Part shown: in pieces, positions 7,933 through 17,136 of the stretch
Layout: each line of letters begins with the position of its first letter
Numbering within the stretch: position 1 is the first letter of the stretch
Assembly (NCBI RefSeq): GCF_900117315.1
Contig: NZ_LT630337.1
Span: 854,443-916,902, forward strand
DNA: 62,460 nucleotides
From: Bacillus massilinigeriensis
Lineage (GTDB): Bacteria; Bacillota; Bacilli; Bacillales; Cytobacillaceae
Reading direction: 5' to 3'
Program-made: the position numbers and the translations under genes
The notes under the pieces: model-generated
Databases searched by the model: none
Told to the model about the DNA's origin: nothing
Seen by the model: only the letters and a program-made list of their open reading frames with translations

Positions 7933-7996
7933 AAAGTTTTTTCTGGCATAAAAAAAACCAAACTTATATAGTTTGTGTTCCAAAAGGAGAATGATT

Positions 7997-8830
7997 ATGA
8001 TGTTATGGACTGAAGAAATGTTTGGTGTGAAAAAACCTATTATTGCAATGCTTCATCTAGATCCTCTCCCTGGTGATCCTCGCTTTCGTTATGTTAATAG
8101 TATGGAAACGGTTGTAGAACATGCTCGTGCGGATTTAATAGCTTTACAAGAGGGTGGTGTTGACGGTGTTATCATCAGCAATGAATTCAGCCTACCATAT
8201 GAGCGAAATATGAGTTTTGTTACACCCTCAGCCATGGCTCGTGTCATTGGTGAATTAAGAACAGATATTCGTGTACCATATGGTGTGGATTGTATTTCGG
8301 ATGGCCGAGCCACATTGGAATTAGCTGCAGCTGTTGATGCTAATTTTGTTCGTGGTACCTTCTCTGGTGTCTATGTAGGTGATGGAGGATTATATAATAA
8401 TGACTTTTCTAAACTAATACGTCGTAAAAACGAACTGCATTTATACGATTTGAAGATGTTGTATTTTATTAACCCTGAGTCCGATCGTAATTTAGACACT
8501 CGTCCCTTAGTTGATATCGCAAAATCTACTATTTTCAAAGCCCATCCAGATGGTTTGTGTATATCTGCAAATGCCGCAGGTCAAGATGTAGACGAAGAAT
8601 TGATTAAGAGTGTAAAAGCTGGTGCACCGGAAGTTGCTGTTCTGTGCAATACTGGCTGCCGCCCCAATACTATTGAACACAAATTGACATATGCAGATGC
8701 TGCTGTTGTTGGCACTTATTTCAAAGAAAATGGCCAATTGGAAAATGAGAAACTTGAAAATGTTCGTGTACAACTTAATCGAGTGAAGGAATTTATGGAA
8801 GTGGTATATAAATTTCGCAAAACTCTATAA
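7997..8830 (+). CDS. BtpA/SgcQ family protein
   Basis: About 277 aa, full length for the BtpA family (TIM-barrel proteins; SgcQ of E. coli is the carbohydrate-locus member). Signatures seen: PIIAMLHLDPLPGDPR near the N-terminus, GVDGVIISNEFSLPY, and GVDCISDGRATLELAAAV. The biochemical function is unknown in the family, although in Firmicutes such genes sit in sugar operons, as here next to an FGGY kinase relic. Of four in-frame ATGs I choose 7997, 7 nt after AGGAG. Confidence 0.8.
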   Translation: MMLWTEEMFGVKKPIIAMLHLDPLPGDPRFRYVNSMETVVEHARADLIALQEGGVDGVIISNEFSLPYERNMSFVTPSAMARVIGELRTDIRVPYGVDCISDGRATLELAAAVDANFVRGTFSGVYVGDGGLYNNDFSKLIRRKNELHLYDLKMLYFINPESDRNLDTRPLVDIAKSTIFKAHPDGLCISANAAGQDVDEELIKSVKAGAPEVAVLCNTGCRPNTIEHKLTYADAAVVGTYFKENGQLENEKLENVRVQLNRVKEFMEVVYKFRKTL

Positions 8831-8970
8831 AGATATAAAGCTATAATTCAATGTTTAGTAAGTCTGCTACAAAAATTGCAAGCTGCTGTGAAAAATATAG
8901 CTTTAATCTGCCCTTAGGTGGATAACTGCTACATAGGCTTATATAAAAATTAGAAAAGAGGATGAATTCT

Positions 8971-9590
8971 ATGAGTGAGGCATACTTTATGGGTATTGAC
9001 ACTGGCACTAACTCTAGTAAGGGTGTCCTGATTGACAGTAAATGCAATATTATAGCCATACATGCGACTGAACACGCTATGACGAATCCTAAACCAAACC
9101 ACTTTGAACATGATGCTGAAAAAGACTGGTGGGGTGATTTCTGTACAATCAGTCAAGCATTGATTGAAAAATCCGGAATAGACCCAAAAGACATTAAAGC
9201 ATTAGGAGCTAGTGCTCTTGGTGCAGATTGTCTACCGGTTGATGAAGACTGTAACCCGTTGAGGAAAGCAATATTATACGGAATTGATGCCCGTGCTACC
9301 GATGAAATAGCACAGCTAACCGAGAGGTATGGTGAAGAGCAAATTAATAAATGGTATGGCCGTCCGTTGTGTTCCAGTGATGTAATGCCCAAAATTCTTT
9401 GGATCAAAAACAATGAACCTGAAGTATATGAAAAAACTCATAAATCAATTTTGCCAGCTTGACAAAATATATAAAACCGGACAAAGAGTATGTGCCAAAC
9501 ATGGAAAACCACGAAAAATACAAGAAATATCAAGAAATATATGGTTGTCTATATGAGGTGACCAAACAACTAGCACACGAGTTATCATAA
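8971..9590 (+). pseudogene. FGGY-family carbohydrate kinase, internally deleted
   Basis: The N-terminal ~163 residues are a normal FGGY kinase start (FMGIDTGTNSSKGVLID, then GADCLPVDEDCNPLRKAILYGIDARA) and stop at 9462. In another frame 9474-9590 encodes a plausible FGGY C-terminus (KPDKEYVPNMENHEKY...YEVTKQLAHELS). A full kinase is about 500 aa, so some 300 residues, including the ATP-binding half, are missing. The simplest reading is one internal deletion that also shifted frame. Ribosome site AGAGG precedes ATG 8971. Confidence 0.85.
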
Positions 9591-9600
9591 TAACGTATTA

Positions 9601-9640
9601 AAGGGATATTTCATCAAGAGTGAGATATCCCTTTGTTAAT
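9601..9640 (+). terminator. Terminator after the kinase relic
   Basis: Stem AAGGGATAT/ATATCCCTT (9601-9609 with 9625-9633), 15-nt loop, then TGTTAATTTT. Confidence 0.6.
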
Positions 9641-9725
9641 TTTATTTAATTATTGAATGGTGTGATTCATTATGTGTGCTTCGTGATATTTATTTCAACT
9701 CATACCATTATGTGTTTCTCTCAAT

Positions 9726-12146
9726 TTAATGTAACAATTTGAGATCATGGTCTTTCTCCCACTCATATACCTTTAATGATGTGGAGATAACAGCATCCGG
9801 GTTAAGGGACATGGAGTCGATACCGCATTCAACTAATAGTTGGGCAATCTCTGGATAATCTGACGGTGCTTGGCCGCAAATTCCGACCTTTTTATTATTT
9901 GCTTTGGCCACTTTAATTGCCTTTTTGAGCATTTCCTTTACTGCTTCATTCCGTTCGTCAAATAGCGGAGCAACAATCTCAGAATCTCGGTCTAGACCTA
10001 AAACTAATTGAGTTAAATCGTTGGAACCAATTGAAAAACCATCAAAATATTTTAGAAATTCGTCAGCAAGAATGACATTGGAAGGGAGCTCACACATTAA
10101 ATAGACTTCAAGTCCATGTTCTCCCTGAACTAGTTGATTCTTTTCCAGTTCTTCGAGCACCTTTTTACCTTCCTCTATGGTTCGGCAGAAAGGAATCATG
10201 ACCTTGACATTGAAGAGTCCCATTTCCTCACGTACCTTCTTAATAGCCGCACATTCTAAAGCAAATCCTTGACGATAACGAGGATTATAGTAGCGGGAAG
10301 CCCCTCGGAATCCAAGCATTGGATTATCCTCTTTCGGTTCAAAATCACTACCGCCTAGAAGATTTGCATATTCATTTGTTTTAAAATCGGACATTCTTAC
10401 AATAACATCTTTTGGATAGAAAGAAGCGGCTATTTTTCCAATCCCTTGGGCAAGTTTTTCAATAAAGTAGTCTACTTTATTCTCGTAACCAACTGTCAAT
10501 TCATCGATTAGCTTTTTATCTGATTCCTTAATTTCTGGATAATGGATGAGAGCAAGTGGATGGATTTGAATATGAGAATTAATAATAAACTCCATCCGTG
10601 CTAAACCAACCCCATCATTTGGAATTGCTGATAGCTTGAAGGCCTCTTCAGGATTGCCGACATTCATCATAATATTTGTTTTTGGTCGAACGGTTTGTTT
10701 TAGCTCAATCATTTCTTTATGAAACTTAAGGATGCCTTCATAAATTTTTCCTTCATCTTTACCTGTACATGACAGGGTGACTTCCATACCATCTTTGAGT
10801 AGATTCATAGCATTGTCTGCACCTACGATGGCAGGTATTCCTAGTTCACGGCTAACAATGGCGGCATGACAAGTTCGTCCGCCACGCTCTGTAATAATTC
10901 CGGCTGCTTTTTTCATAATAGGCACCCAGTCAGGGTCTGTCATGCTGGTTACTAGGATTTCTCCCTCTTGGAAAAGTTCGATGTCCTTTACAGATTTAAT
11001 AATTCGAACCTTTCCGTATCCAACCTTCGCACCTACGGCCCTACCTACGGCCAATACCTTACCTTCTTCTAGTAAGGAATACTGTGTCATACGTGTGCCG
11101 GTATTCTTCGCTTGTACGGTTTCAGGTCGTGCTTGTAGAATATACAACTCACCCGATAGACCATCCTTGCCCCATTCGATATCCATTGGTTTTTTGTATC
11201 CCGCCTTATTGCTATAATGTTCCTCAATCAATACAGCCCATTGTGAAAGCTGTAGAATTTCATTATCGTTAATGGAAAATAATTTTCGTTCACTAAGAGG
11301 TACAGGTATGTTTTTGGTGCTTAGACCTATAGAAGCATTCTCATCTTCTTCATAAACCATTTTTATTTCTTTAGAGCCTATTGTCTTGGCTATGATAGGC
11401 TTAAATCCTATTTTCAAAGTGGGTTTAAAGACGTAAAATTCATCAGGATTCACTGAACCCTTAACGACATTTTCACCAAGACCATAGGCAGATGTTAGAA
11501 AAACAACATCCTGGAATCCCGTTTCAGTATCTAAGGTGAAAATAACTCCTGAAGAAGCCAAGTCTGAACGAACCATTTTCTGTACCCCGATTGATAAGGC
11601 TACCTGAGAATGTTTGAATCCATTTACTTCACGGTAAAAGATGGCCCGATCATTGAAAAGAGAGGCATAACATTTACGGCAGGATTCAATTAATGCGTCA
11701 ACCCCTCTAATATTCAAAAAGGTCTCTTGTGCTCCGGCGAAGCTAGCTTCAGGCAAATCCTCTGCAGTCGCGCTTGAACGTACGGCTACATCAATTTTAG
11801 CTCCATATTTAGCACACAGTTGGTTATAGCTTGCTTTTATTTCTTCTGTTAGTTTAATAGGAAATTTAGCAGAAAGAATTAGCTCACGAATTTGCTTTCC
11901 TTTCTCAGCCAAATCTTTTGTATCATAGGGGTCCAATTTGTTAAGGATTTCATTAATTGAAGATTCAAGGCCCGAAGACTGTAAAAAATAGAAGTAGGCA
12001 TCGGCAGTTGTGGCAAAGCCATCAGGAATTTTTATTCCCTTTGGAGTCAGTTCACGATACATCTCTCCTAATGAAGCGTTTTTCCCTCCAACAACTGGAA
12101 TATCCTCCAATCTGATTTCCGCAAAGCCTAATGTTAAGCGAGACAT
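9726..12146 (-). CDS. ppsA: Phosphoenolpyruvate synthase
   Basis: 806 aa, the usual PpsA length. It converts pyruvate, ATP and water to PEP, AMP and phosphate, for gluconeogenesis. Domain order is standard: N-terminal ATP-grasp pyruvate phosphate dikinase domain (about 15-340), the swivelling phosphohistidine domain with H427 in GGRTCHAAIVSRELG, and the C-terminal PEP-binding barrel with C757 in GICGQAPSDYPE. No residue is missing. Monocistronic on the minus strand, facing the sugar-kinase relic. The start follows a GAAGGG ribosome site. Confidence 0.95.
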   Translation of the reverse strand: MSRLTLGFAEIRLEDIPVVGGKNASLGEMYRELTPKGIKIPDGFATTADAYFYFLQSSGLESSINEILNKLDPYDTKDLAEKGKQIRELILSAKFPIKLTEEIKASYNQLCAKYGAKIDVAVRSSATAEDLPEASFAGAQETFLNIRGVDALIESCRKCYASLFNDRAIFYREVNGFKHSQVALSIGVQKMVRSDLASSGVIFTLDTETGFQDVVFLTSAYGLGENVVKGSVNPDEFYVFKPTLKIGFKPIIAKTIGSKEIKMVYEEDENASIGLSTKNIPVPLSERKLFSINDNEILQLSQWAVLIEEHYSNKAGYKKPMDIEWGKDGLSGELYILQARPETVQAKNTGTRMTQYSLLEEGKVLAVGRAVGAKVGYGKVRIIKSVKDIELFQEGEILVTSMTDPDWVPIMKKAAGIITERGGRTCHAAIVSRELGIPAIVGADNAMNLLKDGMEVTLSCTGKDEGKIYEGILKFHKEMIELKQTVRPKTNIMMNVGNPEEAFKLSAIPNDGVGLARMEFIINSHIQIHPLALIHYPEIKESDKKLIDELTVGYENKVDYFIEKLAQGIGKIAASFYPKDVIVRMSDFKTNEYANLLGGSDFEPKEDNPMLGFRGASRYYNPRYRQGFALECAAIKKVREEMGLFNVKVMIPFCRTIEEGKKVLEELEKNQLVQGEHGLEVYLMCELPSNVILADEFLKYFDGFSIGSNDLTQLVLGLDRDSEIVAPLFDERNEAVKEMLKKAIKVAKANNKKVGICGQAPSDYPEIAQLLVECGIDSMSLNPDAVISTSLKVYEWEKDHDLKLLH

Positions 12147-12604
12147 AAAAAATCCTTCCCTTCAAATTTGATTTTTTGCAAATATGAATGAAATGCCATG
12201 GTGTTATCTAGGAAAAACAATGCTAAATGAATGTGGTTTTTTACCAGAATGACAGATTTGCAATCAATTATTTTGGCAAAAATTTCAATAAAATAGCATC
12301 TAATATAAATTTATCACAGTATAATGCTGAAATGGTCTAAGATTCTGTCAATTTAATAACAAAGCAAATGAGATGGAAAAATTCCTCAGCCTAGCTTGCG
12401 TATAACAAAACTAATCAGTAATTTCCATTTAGTTTAGGTGGCATGGAGACTATTAAATAATAAAAAAGGAATATTTCAGTCTATAATTATTAAATGTTGC
12501 ATTTAATATTGTTATTTAGGTATTCTTAAACAAGCATTACCTCGCCCGAGAATTCTAAGAGATTTTGCTTGTTTAAGGAAAAATGAAAAAGGGGTTCATA
12601 CGTT
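12147..12604. other. Intergenic region with long hairpin upstream of the GGDEF gene
   Basis: 458 nt with no gene. The notable item is a perfect 12-bp stem, CTTAAACAAGCA (12525-12536) with TGCTTGTTTAAG (12566-12577), around a 29-nt loop. It ends just before the ribosome site of the GGDEF gene. There is no T run, so it looks like an RNA regulatory element or a protein operator rather than a terminator. The rest is A/T-rich. Confidence 0.5.
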
Positions 12605-13531
12605 TTGAAAAACTTACTAGAAAAGATTGGTTCTGATGCTTCAGCAATCATTAGTATATTTGATTATATGATTGATTTAGTTTTTCTAATGGAGAAGGAA
12701 GATGACTCGTTTCGTTATGTATTTGTGAACCAATCGGCTAAAAGGGTATTGAATATTAAGGAAGATATTGAAGGTAGACGGATTGAGGAGATCTTGTCTA
12801 TGGAGCATGCTAAAAGTTTGATTGAGAAATACAAGCAAGTTTTAGTTACTAAAGAGCCGTTAAGCTTCACAGAAACGCTTGAAATGGAAACGGGAGAGAC
12901 ATTTACAGGTGAAACAACCCTCAGCCCAATCAAAACTGAGGATGGAGCATGCATATATGTGATGGCAATTGTAAGGGATACCACTGAAAGGAAAAAAATG
13001 AGAGATGAATTAGCAAGGATGGCATATTATGATTATTTGTCAGGTCTTCCTAATCGAAGGACCTTTGATGAACGATTACAAATGTCCATCCATCAGGCTG
13101 AACTTTCGAAAAAGATGGTTGCTTTACTGATGTTAGATGGTCGTAAGTTTAAAAAAATAAACGACACATACGGTCATGATGCAGGGGATTTTGTCATTCA
13201 GGAAATGGCTGTAAGAATTCAAAAATGTGTGAGAAAGACAGATACCGTTGCCAGATTAGGGGGAGATGAACTAGCAGTTATCTTGCCTGAAATTGATTCG
13301 GTAGAAGAAGCAGAAGTGATTGCTAAAAGAATATTAAAATCATTTGATGAACCGGTCATATTTAATTGTTTTGAAATTGAAATGGGAGCAGGAATTGGAA
13401 TTGCCATATACCCAGATCATTCAGTGGATCAGAAACAACTGGTGAAAAATGCAGACATCGCCCTATATGAGGCGAAAAAAGTGAATGCGAATCAGTTTTG
13501 TGTATTTGGATTCGGGGCCTGTGGCCGTTAA
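12605..13531 (+). CDS. PAS-GGDEF diguanylate cyclase-like protein
   Basis: 308 aa. A PAS domain spans roughly 12-130 and ends with the PAC-type IVRDTTERKK. A GGDEF domain follows at about 140-300. The active-site motif is GGDEL rather than GGDEF, with the metal aspartate in LDGRKFKKIND (usual form LDLDRFKxIND; the third position is Arg instead of Asp/Asn). Guanine-binding NDTYGHDAGD is intact. Activity is plausible but not assured. No EAL domain. TTG start, chosen because AAAAAGGGG lies upstream. A stem-loop at 12525-12577 precedes it. Confidence 0.85.
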   Translation: MKNLLEKIGSDASAIISIFDYMIDLVFLMEKEDDSFRYVFVNQSAKRVLNIKEDIEGRRIEEILSMEHAKSLIEKYKQVLVTKEPLSFTETLEMETGETFTGETTLSPIKTEDGACIYVMAIVRDTTERKKMRDELARMAYYDYLSGLPNRRTFDERLQMSIHQAELSKKMVALLMLDGRKFKKINDTYGHDAGDFVIQEMAVRIQKCVRKTDTVARLGGDELAVILPEIDSVEEAEVIAKRILKSFDEPVIFNCFEIEMGAGIGIAIYPDHSVDQKQLVKNADIALYEAKKVNANQFCVFGFGACGR

Positions 13532-13548
13532 GAATTGGGGGGATTGAT

Positions 13549-14163
13549 GTGGAACCATTGCTTCATGGAATTATATTATCATTTGGTTTAATTCTTCCTT
13601 TAGGAGTTCAAAATGTTTTTGTCTTTAACCAAGGGGCAATTCAAAAACAGTTTAATCAAGCCATTCCTGCTATATTGACGGCGGCCATTTGTGATACATT
13701 ATTAATTTATTTAGCAGTTGCAGGTGTTTCGATTATTGTCTTTAGCTTTGAATGGTTACGAAATTTACTCTTTATTGGAGGATTCTTCTTCCTATTATAT
13801 ATGGGTTTTATGATGTGGAAGAGTTCACCTGATCAAAGAAGTGAACAGGATTCTAATACTTTTTCCGCAAAGCGCCAAGTGATTTTTGCGTTATCTGTAT
13901 CCTTGCTTAATCCTCACGCAATTATGGATACTGTAGGTGTAATTGGGACAAGTTCTTTAGCGTATTCAGGATTAGAAAAGTGGATTTTTATGATCGCCTG
14001 TATTTGTGTTTCATGGATTTGGTTTTTTGGCTTAGCTATTGCTGGTAGAAGGATAGGGAAAGTGAATCCTGGGGGACAATTTTTAAAAAGAATCAATCAG
14101 GCTTCTGCTTTAATCATATGGGGAATGGCGATTTATATTGGATATCAATTTTTTGTCATCTAA
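13549..14163 (+). CDS. LysE/RhtB family amino-acid exporter
   Basis: About 205 aa with five to six hydrophobic segments, the usual LysE length. The N-terminal GIILSFGLILPLGVQNVFVFNQG contains the family's conserved P-x-G-x-Q-N signature, and SLLNPHAIMDTVGVIG is the second signature. It would export a basic or other amino acid. I use GTG 13549, preceded by TTGGGGGG 6 nt upstream; the longer frame from 13498 overlaps the GGDEF gene end and lacks a ribosome site. The 17-nt gap to the upstream stop suggests cotranscription. Confidence 0.88.
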   Translation: MEPLLHGIILSFGLILPLGVQNVFVFNQGAIQKQFNQAIPAILTAAICDTLLIYLAVAGVSIIVFSFEWLRNLLFIGGFFFLLYMGFMMWKSSPDQRSEQDSNTFSAKRQVIFALSVSLLNPHAIMDTVGVIGTSSLAYSGLEKWIFMIACICVSWIWFFGLAIAGRRIGKVNPGGQFLKRINQASALIIWGMAIYIGYQFFVI

Positions 14164-14218
14164 TAAAATAGGGAATTATTCCATATTCCCTATCATGTAT
14201 TGTATTTCAATACGAAAG

Positions 14219-14260
14219 TGGGCTCTCTCATTAGGGAAAAGTTCCTAACAAGAGAGCCCA
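14219..14260. terminator. Bidirectional hairpin between LysE and DUF3231 genes
   Basis: Ten-base stem TGGGCTCTCT/AGAGAGCCCA with an inner TTAGG/CCTAA stem, in a convergent intergenic region. T-rich flanks are modest. Confidence 0.6.
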
Positions 14261-14285
14261 GCACCAATTTTATTAGATAACTGCT

Positions 14286-15305
14286 TTAATTTTTGTTCTC
14301 TTTGGATAATTGTTCTCTATCTGATGCCATTGGAGGCTGCTCAAGCCATCCATTCTTTATCATAATATTCGATCCGTCCTCAGAATAAAGCTGTATTTCT
14401 AATGAAAGTCTATTATATAGGACTCCTAAATCAGCCCTTGGACTTTGAGAAACACTTGTCCCGTAAAATCCAATACTTAAACCAATCATCCCACTTGTAT
14501 AAAACATCATGAGCTTGTCAGAAAAGGTAAAGGCTGTGCTATCGGTTATTTCTGACGCCCAAGTCATAGGTACAGAGAGATTGCTTTCCTCAAATTTAGA
14601 AGCAAATAGTTTGATATGTTTTTTAGCTATTTCTAAACCCCTAATCAAAAATCGATTGACCTCTTTTGATTGCGTAACCTGACTAAATCCAGTTATGGTT
14701 GCTGCCCCTAAGGCATTTCTTTGAATATTTGCATACATATTTGCAATTTCAGAGGCAACTAATGGTCTCTTTTCATTAAAAACATCTAAAATAAATCCTT
14801 GTTTTTTAACAAATTCCACTTTTTTAAGGTTTGGAAGATAGGGGGATCTAATATATAGACCTTTAGATAATAACAATTCCTTAGATTTTTTGTATAGTTG
14901 CGATGTTTCTGCAAGACATTCCATATAAAAATCTGTTATATCCTCCCTTACAGCTGCCGAAACACTAGCTGCATAGGTGGTCAGTCCAATTTTAGACATT
15001 TGGTGAATAAAATTTAATATGTAAGTGTCTGAAAATAATCTAGGTGCAGATATATCTACATCTTCTTCTACACTAAATCCATAAGGAATAGCATGCTTCT
15101 CCTCTTTAAATATAGATGTTAATTTTTGAATATGGTTTTTAGAAAGTTGTAAGGCGAATTCTATGATTGGTTTAATTTCTGTATCTTCTACTTTCTCAAG
15201 AAAATAAGTGAGCACACAAATACTCCCACTGTCATTTAAATATTGCATCCAGAGCTGAGCCATTTCTGAAGATGTTAGTCTTATTTGGTTATTTTCGTTT
15301 TCCAT
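14286..15305 (-). CDS. DUF3231 family protein
   Basis: 339 aa with two tandem DUF3231-like halves (roughly 10-165 and 175-330), each a helical bundle with a ferritin-like look. Repeat signatures include TSSEMAQLWMQYLNDSGSICVLTYF and NEKRPLVASEIANMYANIQRNALG. The function is unknown; homologues are common and multi-copy in endospore formers. The start is MENENN at 15305 because TGGAGGTTG lies just upstream; the frame could extend 8 codons further. Convergent with LysE and probably monocistronic. Confidence 0.85.
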   Translation of the reverse strand: MENENNQIRLTSSEMAQLWMQYLNDSGSICVLTYFLEKVEDTEIKPIIEFALQLSKNHIQKLTSIFKEEKHAIPYGFSVEEDVDISAPRLFSDTYILNFIHQMSKIGLTTYAASVSAAVREDITDFYMECLAETSQLYKKSKELLLSKGLYIRSPYLPNLKKVEFVKKQGFILDVFNEKRPLVASEIANMYANIQRNALGAATITGFSQVTQSKEVNRFLIRGLEIAKKHIKLFASKFEESNLSVPMTWASEITDSTAFTFSDKLMMFYTSGMIGLSIGFYGTSVSQSPRADLGVLYNRLSLEIQLYSEDGSNIMIKNGWLEQPPMASDREQLSKENKN

Positions 15306-15550
15306 TTTCAACCTCCAAATACGGTCCATATGCTTATACTTTCCATAATGCTAAAACATATGTAGGTGAGGATCATTTAAATAAACGAATGAGTAGAGGA
15401 TAACCGTTCAAACTTTTGAGTAAAATAGGTTCAGCAATATAAAAATATAAGAGGTTTGTAATAGAGGAGGTATTTGGAAAAACATAATTATTTTTTGGAT
15501 TAGGTGAAGAAAAATATTTTTTGATATCACATTTAAAAGGAAGTAATTAT

Positions 15551-16009
15551 GTGAACAAGGATGCAGTTGAAAAATTACTTTGGTCAATCGCTTTACCTGG
15601 TTTAGGGCAGTTATTAAATGGAAGGTATATAAAAGGTATCATTTTTATCCTTTTAGAATTTTTTGTGAATGTCCTATCTCGTTTTAACGAAGTAATTATC
15701 TATAGTTTTCATGGCAATATTAAGGAAGCTATCTTGCAGGCTAACTACCAATGGTTAATGTTTTATCCTTGTCTATATTTTTTTGCGATGTGGGATGCAT
15801 ATCGGGATGCAAGGAATGATGAAAGCCCATTTTTATTTCTTCCTTTTGTGTTTGCAGCCTATTCTGTGACTGTTGGTTTAATTTATTCAACAAAAATAAA
15901 AATATTTGGTGCACTTATTGGTCCTGTTTTTTTACCAATGTTGTTTACAATTCCAGGGTTGCTTGTTGGTATTATCATAAGGAAAGTATTAATCCGAACA
16001 ATAAAATAA
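15551..16009 (+). CDS. Small multi-pass membrane protein, TM2-like
   Basis: 152 aa with about four hydrophobic segments. The N-terminal LPGLGQLLNGRYIKGIIF pattern (Gly-x-Gly-Gln ... Asn-Gly, then Lys-Gly) is of the type seen in TM2-like small membrane proteins. I see no catalytic motif and no firm family. GTG 15551 is chosen because AAAAGGAAG lies upstream; a TTG at 15521 would add 10 residues. Neighbour 16122 (lipoprotein) is on the same strand 110 nt later. Confidence 0.65.
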   Translation: MNKDAVEKLLWSIALPGLGQLLNGRYIKGIIFILLEFFVNVLSRFNEVIIYSFHGNIKEAILQANYQWLMFYPCLYFFAMWDAYRDARNDESPFLFLPFVFAAYSVTVGLIYSTKIKIFGALIGPVFLPMLFTIPGLLVGIIIRKVLIRTIK

Positions 16010-16121
16010 TTATTGCAGCAAATCTCTCTTTTCCATTTATTATCGATAATCACGTAACTAATTCGATAATCATTCGTCAAATAATGTAGAATGAAAGTGG
16101 AAGTAATAGGGAGGTTTTTAT

Positions 16122-16796
16122 ATGAGAAAAAATATTTGGTTGTTATTAGCAATAATAAGTGTTTTCTTTATCACCGCATGTGGTCAGAGTGACAATGCAA
16201 AGGACAAAAGAGAATCCAAAGCTCCAACGGAGGAAAAGAAGGAGATTGAGTCAACAACAGCTTCAGATATAAATAAGAGTGAGTCGGAATCAAGGGATTC
16301 AACCAAAGAGAATCCTTCTGAAAAAGAGGATACACTAAAAGAAGATGAACCAGCTGAAGGTAGTGACAATAAAATCACCTATCAAGAAAATGGACAGACA
16401 GTTGAACAAAAGGCCACATCTAAAACTAAGGATGGATTGTCCATTAAAATATTACCGAATTATAGTTTGGATCAGGAAGAACCAGGAAAATATGTTGTTA
16501 TTGATGATAAAACAGGTGACATGTTAAGAATCGAAAAGTCATCAGATGGCTCAATGAATGAGATAACTGAAGAATTGAAAATGCGCGCCTTAGCTGTTTC
16601 TAATGAAATCACACGTAAAGATACAGTTGGGACTGACCTTGATGGAGGGGTACATTATAAAGCCGTCAATGGAAGTGATGTGGTAAATATCATTTATCTA
16701 CCAATGACTCAATCCATCCTTACGATTTTTGAAAAGAAAGCAAATGAAAATATTGAGCCGTTTGTAGCAATGGCGAAGACCATTAAGTGGAATTAG
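16122..16796 (+). CDS. Putative lipoprotein
   Basis: 224 aa. Signal peptide of 19 residues with lipobox ITAC, giving lipidated C20. Then a low-complexity acidic/Ser-rich linker (about 22-85, Glu/Lys/Ser repeats) and a compact C-terminal domain (about 90-224) without a family I recognise. It would be anchored to the outer face of the membrane. AGGGAGG ribosome site. A terminator follows at 16855. Confidence 0.8.
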   Translation: MRKNIWLLLAIISVFFITACGQSDNAKDKRESKAPTEEKKEIESTTASDINKSESESRDSTKENPSEKEDTLKEDEPAEGSDNKITYQENGQTVEQKATSKTKDGLSIKILPNYSLDQEEPGKYVVIDDKTGDMLRIEKSSDGSMNEITEELKMRALAVSNEITRKDTVGTDLDGGVHYKAVNGSDVVNIIYLPMTQSILTIFEKKANENIEPFVAMAKTIKWN

Positions 16797-16854
16797 CCTT
16801 TCTAATCATTGATAAAAAGACATATTAAAAATAAAGATACAAAAGTTACTTATT

Positions 16855-16877
16855 ACCTCCTTTAATGGAGGTTTTTT
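16855..16877 (+). terminator. Terminator after the lipoprotein gene
   Basis: Stem ACCTCC/GGAGGT with a TTTAAT loop and six Ts. Confidence 0.75.
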
Positions 16878-16941
16878 GATGTATTTTTATGAAAGGTATT
16901 TCGATAATTAGACATCTTTCTACAAAAATTTTAAAAATGGG

Positions 16942-16970
16942 TTGATTTTGATAATCAATGTTTGTATAAT
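16942..16970 (+). promoter_or_regulatory. Sigma-A promoter of tRNA-Gly(TCC)
   Basis: TTGATT (16942-16947), 17-nt spacer, TATAAT (16965-16970), about 30 nt upstream of the tRNA. Confidence 0.75.
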
Positions 16971-17000
16971 AAAAAGGTCGATTTTAAAGGAAAAACATAT

Positions 17001-17074
17001 GCGGGTGTAGTTTAATGGTAAAACCACAGCCTTCCAAGCTGTTGTCGTGGGTTCGATTCCCATCACCCGCTCCA
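17001..17074 (+). tRNA. tRNA-Gly (TCC)
   Basis: Isolated 74-nt tRNA with anticodon TCC (loop CTTCCAA), acceptor GCGGGTG/CACCCGC and encoded CCA. It has its own promoter and terminator. Confidence 0.97.
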
Positions 17075-17084
17075 TACATATTAG

Positions 17085-17135
17085 TAACGCAGTGTTTCGT
17101 TTCAGAAAGAACGTGGCATTGCGTTTTTTATTTTT
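17085..17135 (+). terminator. Terminator after tRNA-Gly(TCC)
   Basis: Outer AACGCA/TGCGTT pairing with an inner CGTT/AACG stem, followed by TTTTATTTTTTTT. Confidence 0.65.
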
Positions 17136-17136
17136 T

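Noticed and set aside
12410-12480. Possible T-box or riboswitch before the GGDEF gene (AGGTGGCATGGAG)
   Set aside because: The T-box core (AGGGTGGTACCGCG) and a following terminator are absent, and no known riboswitch core matches.
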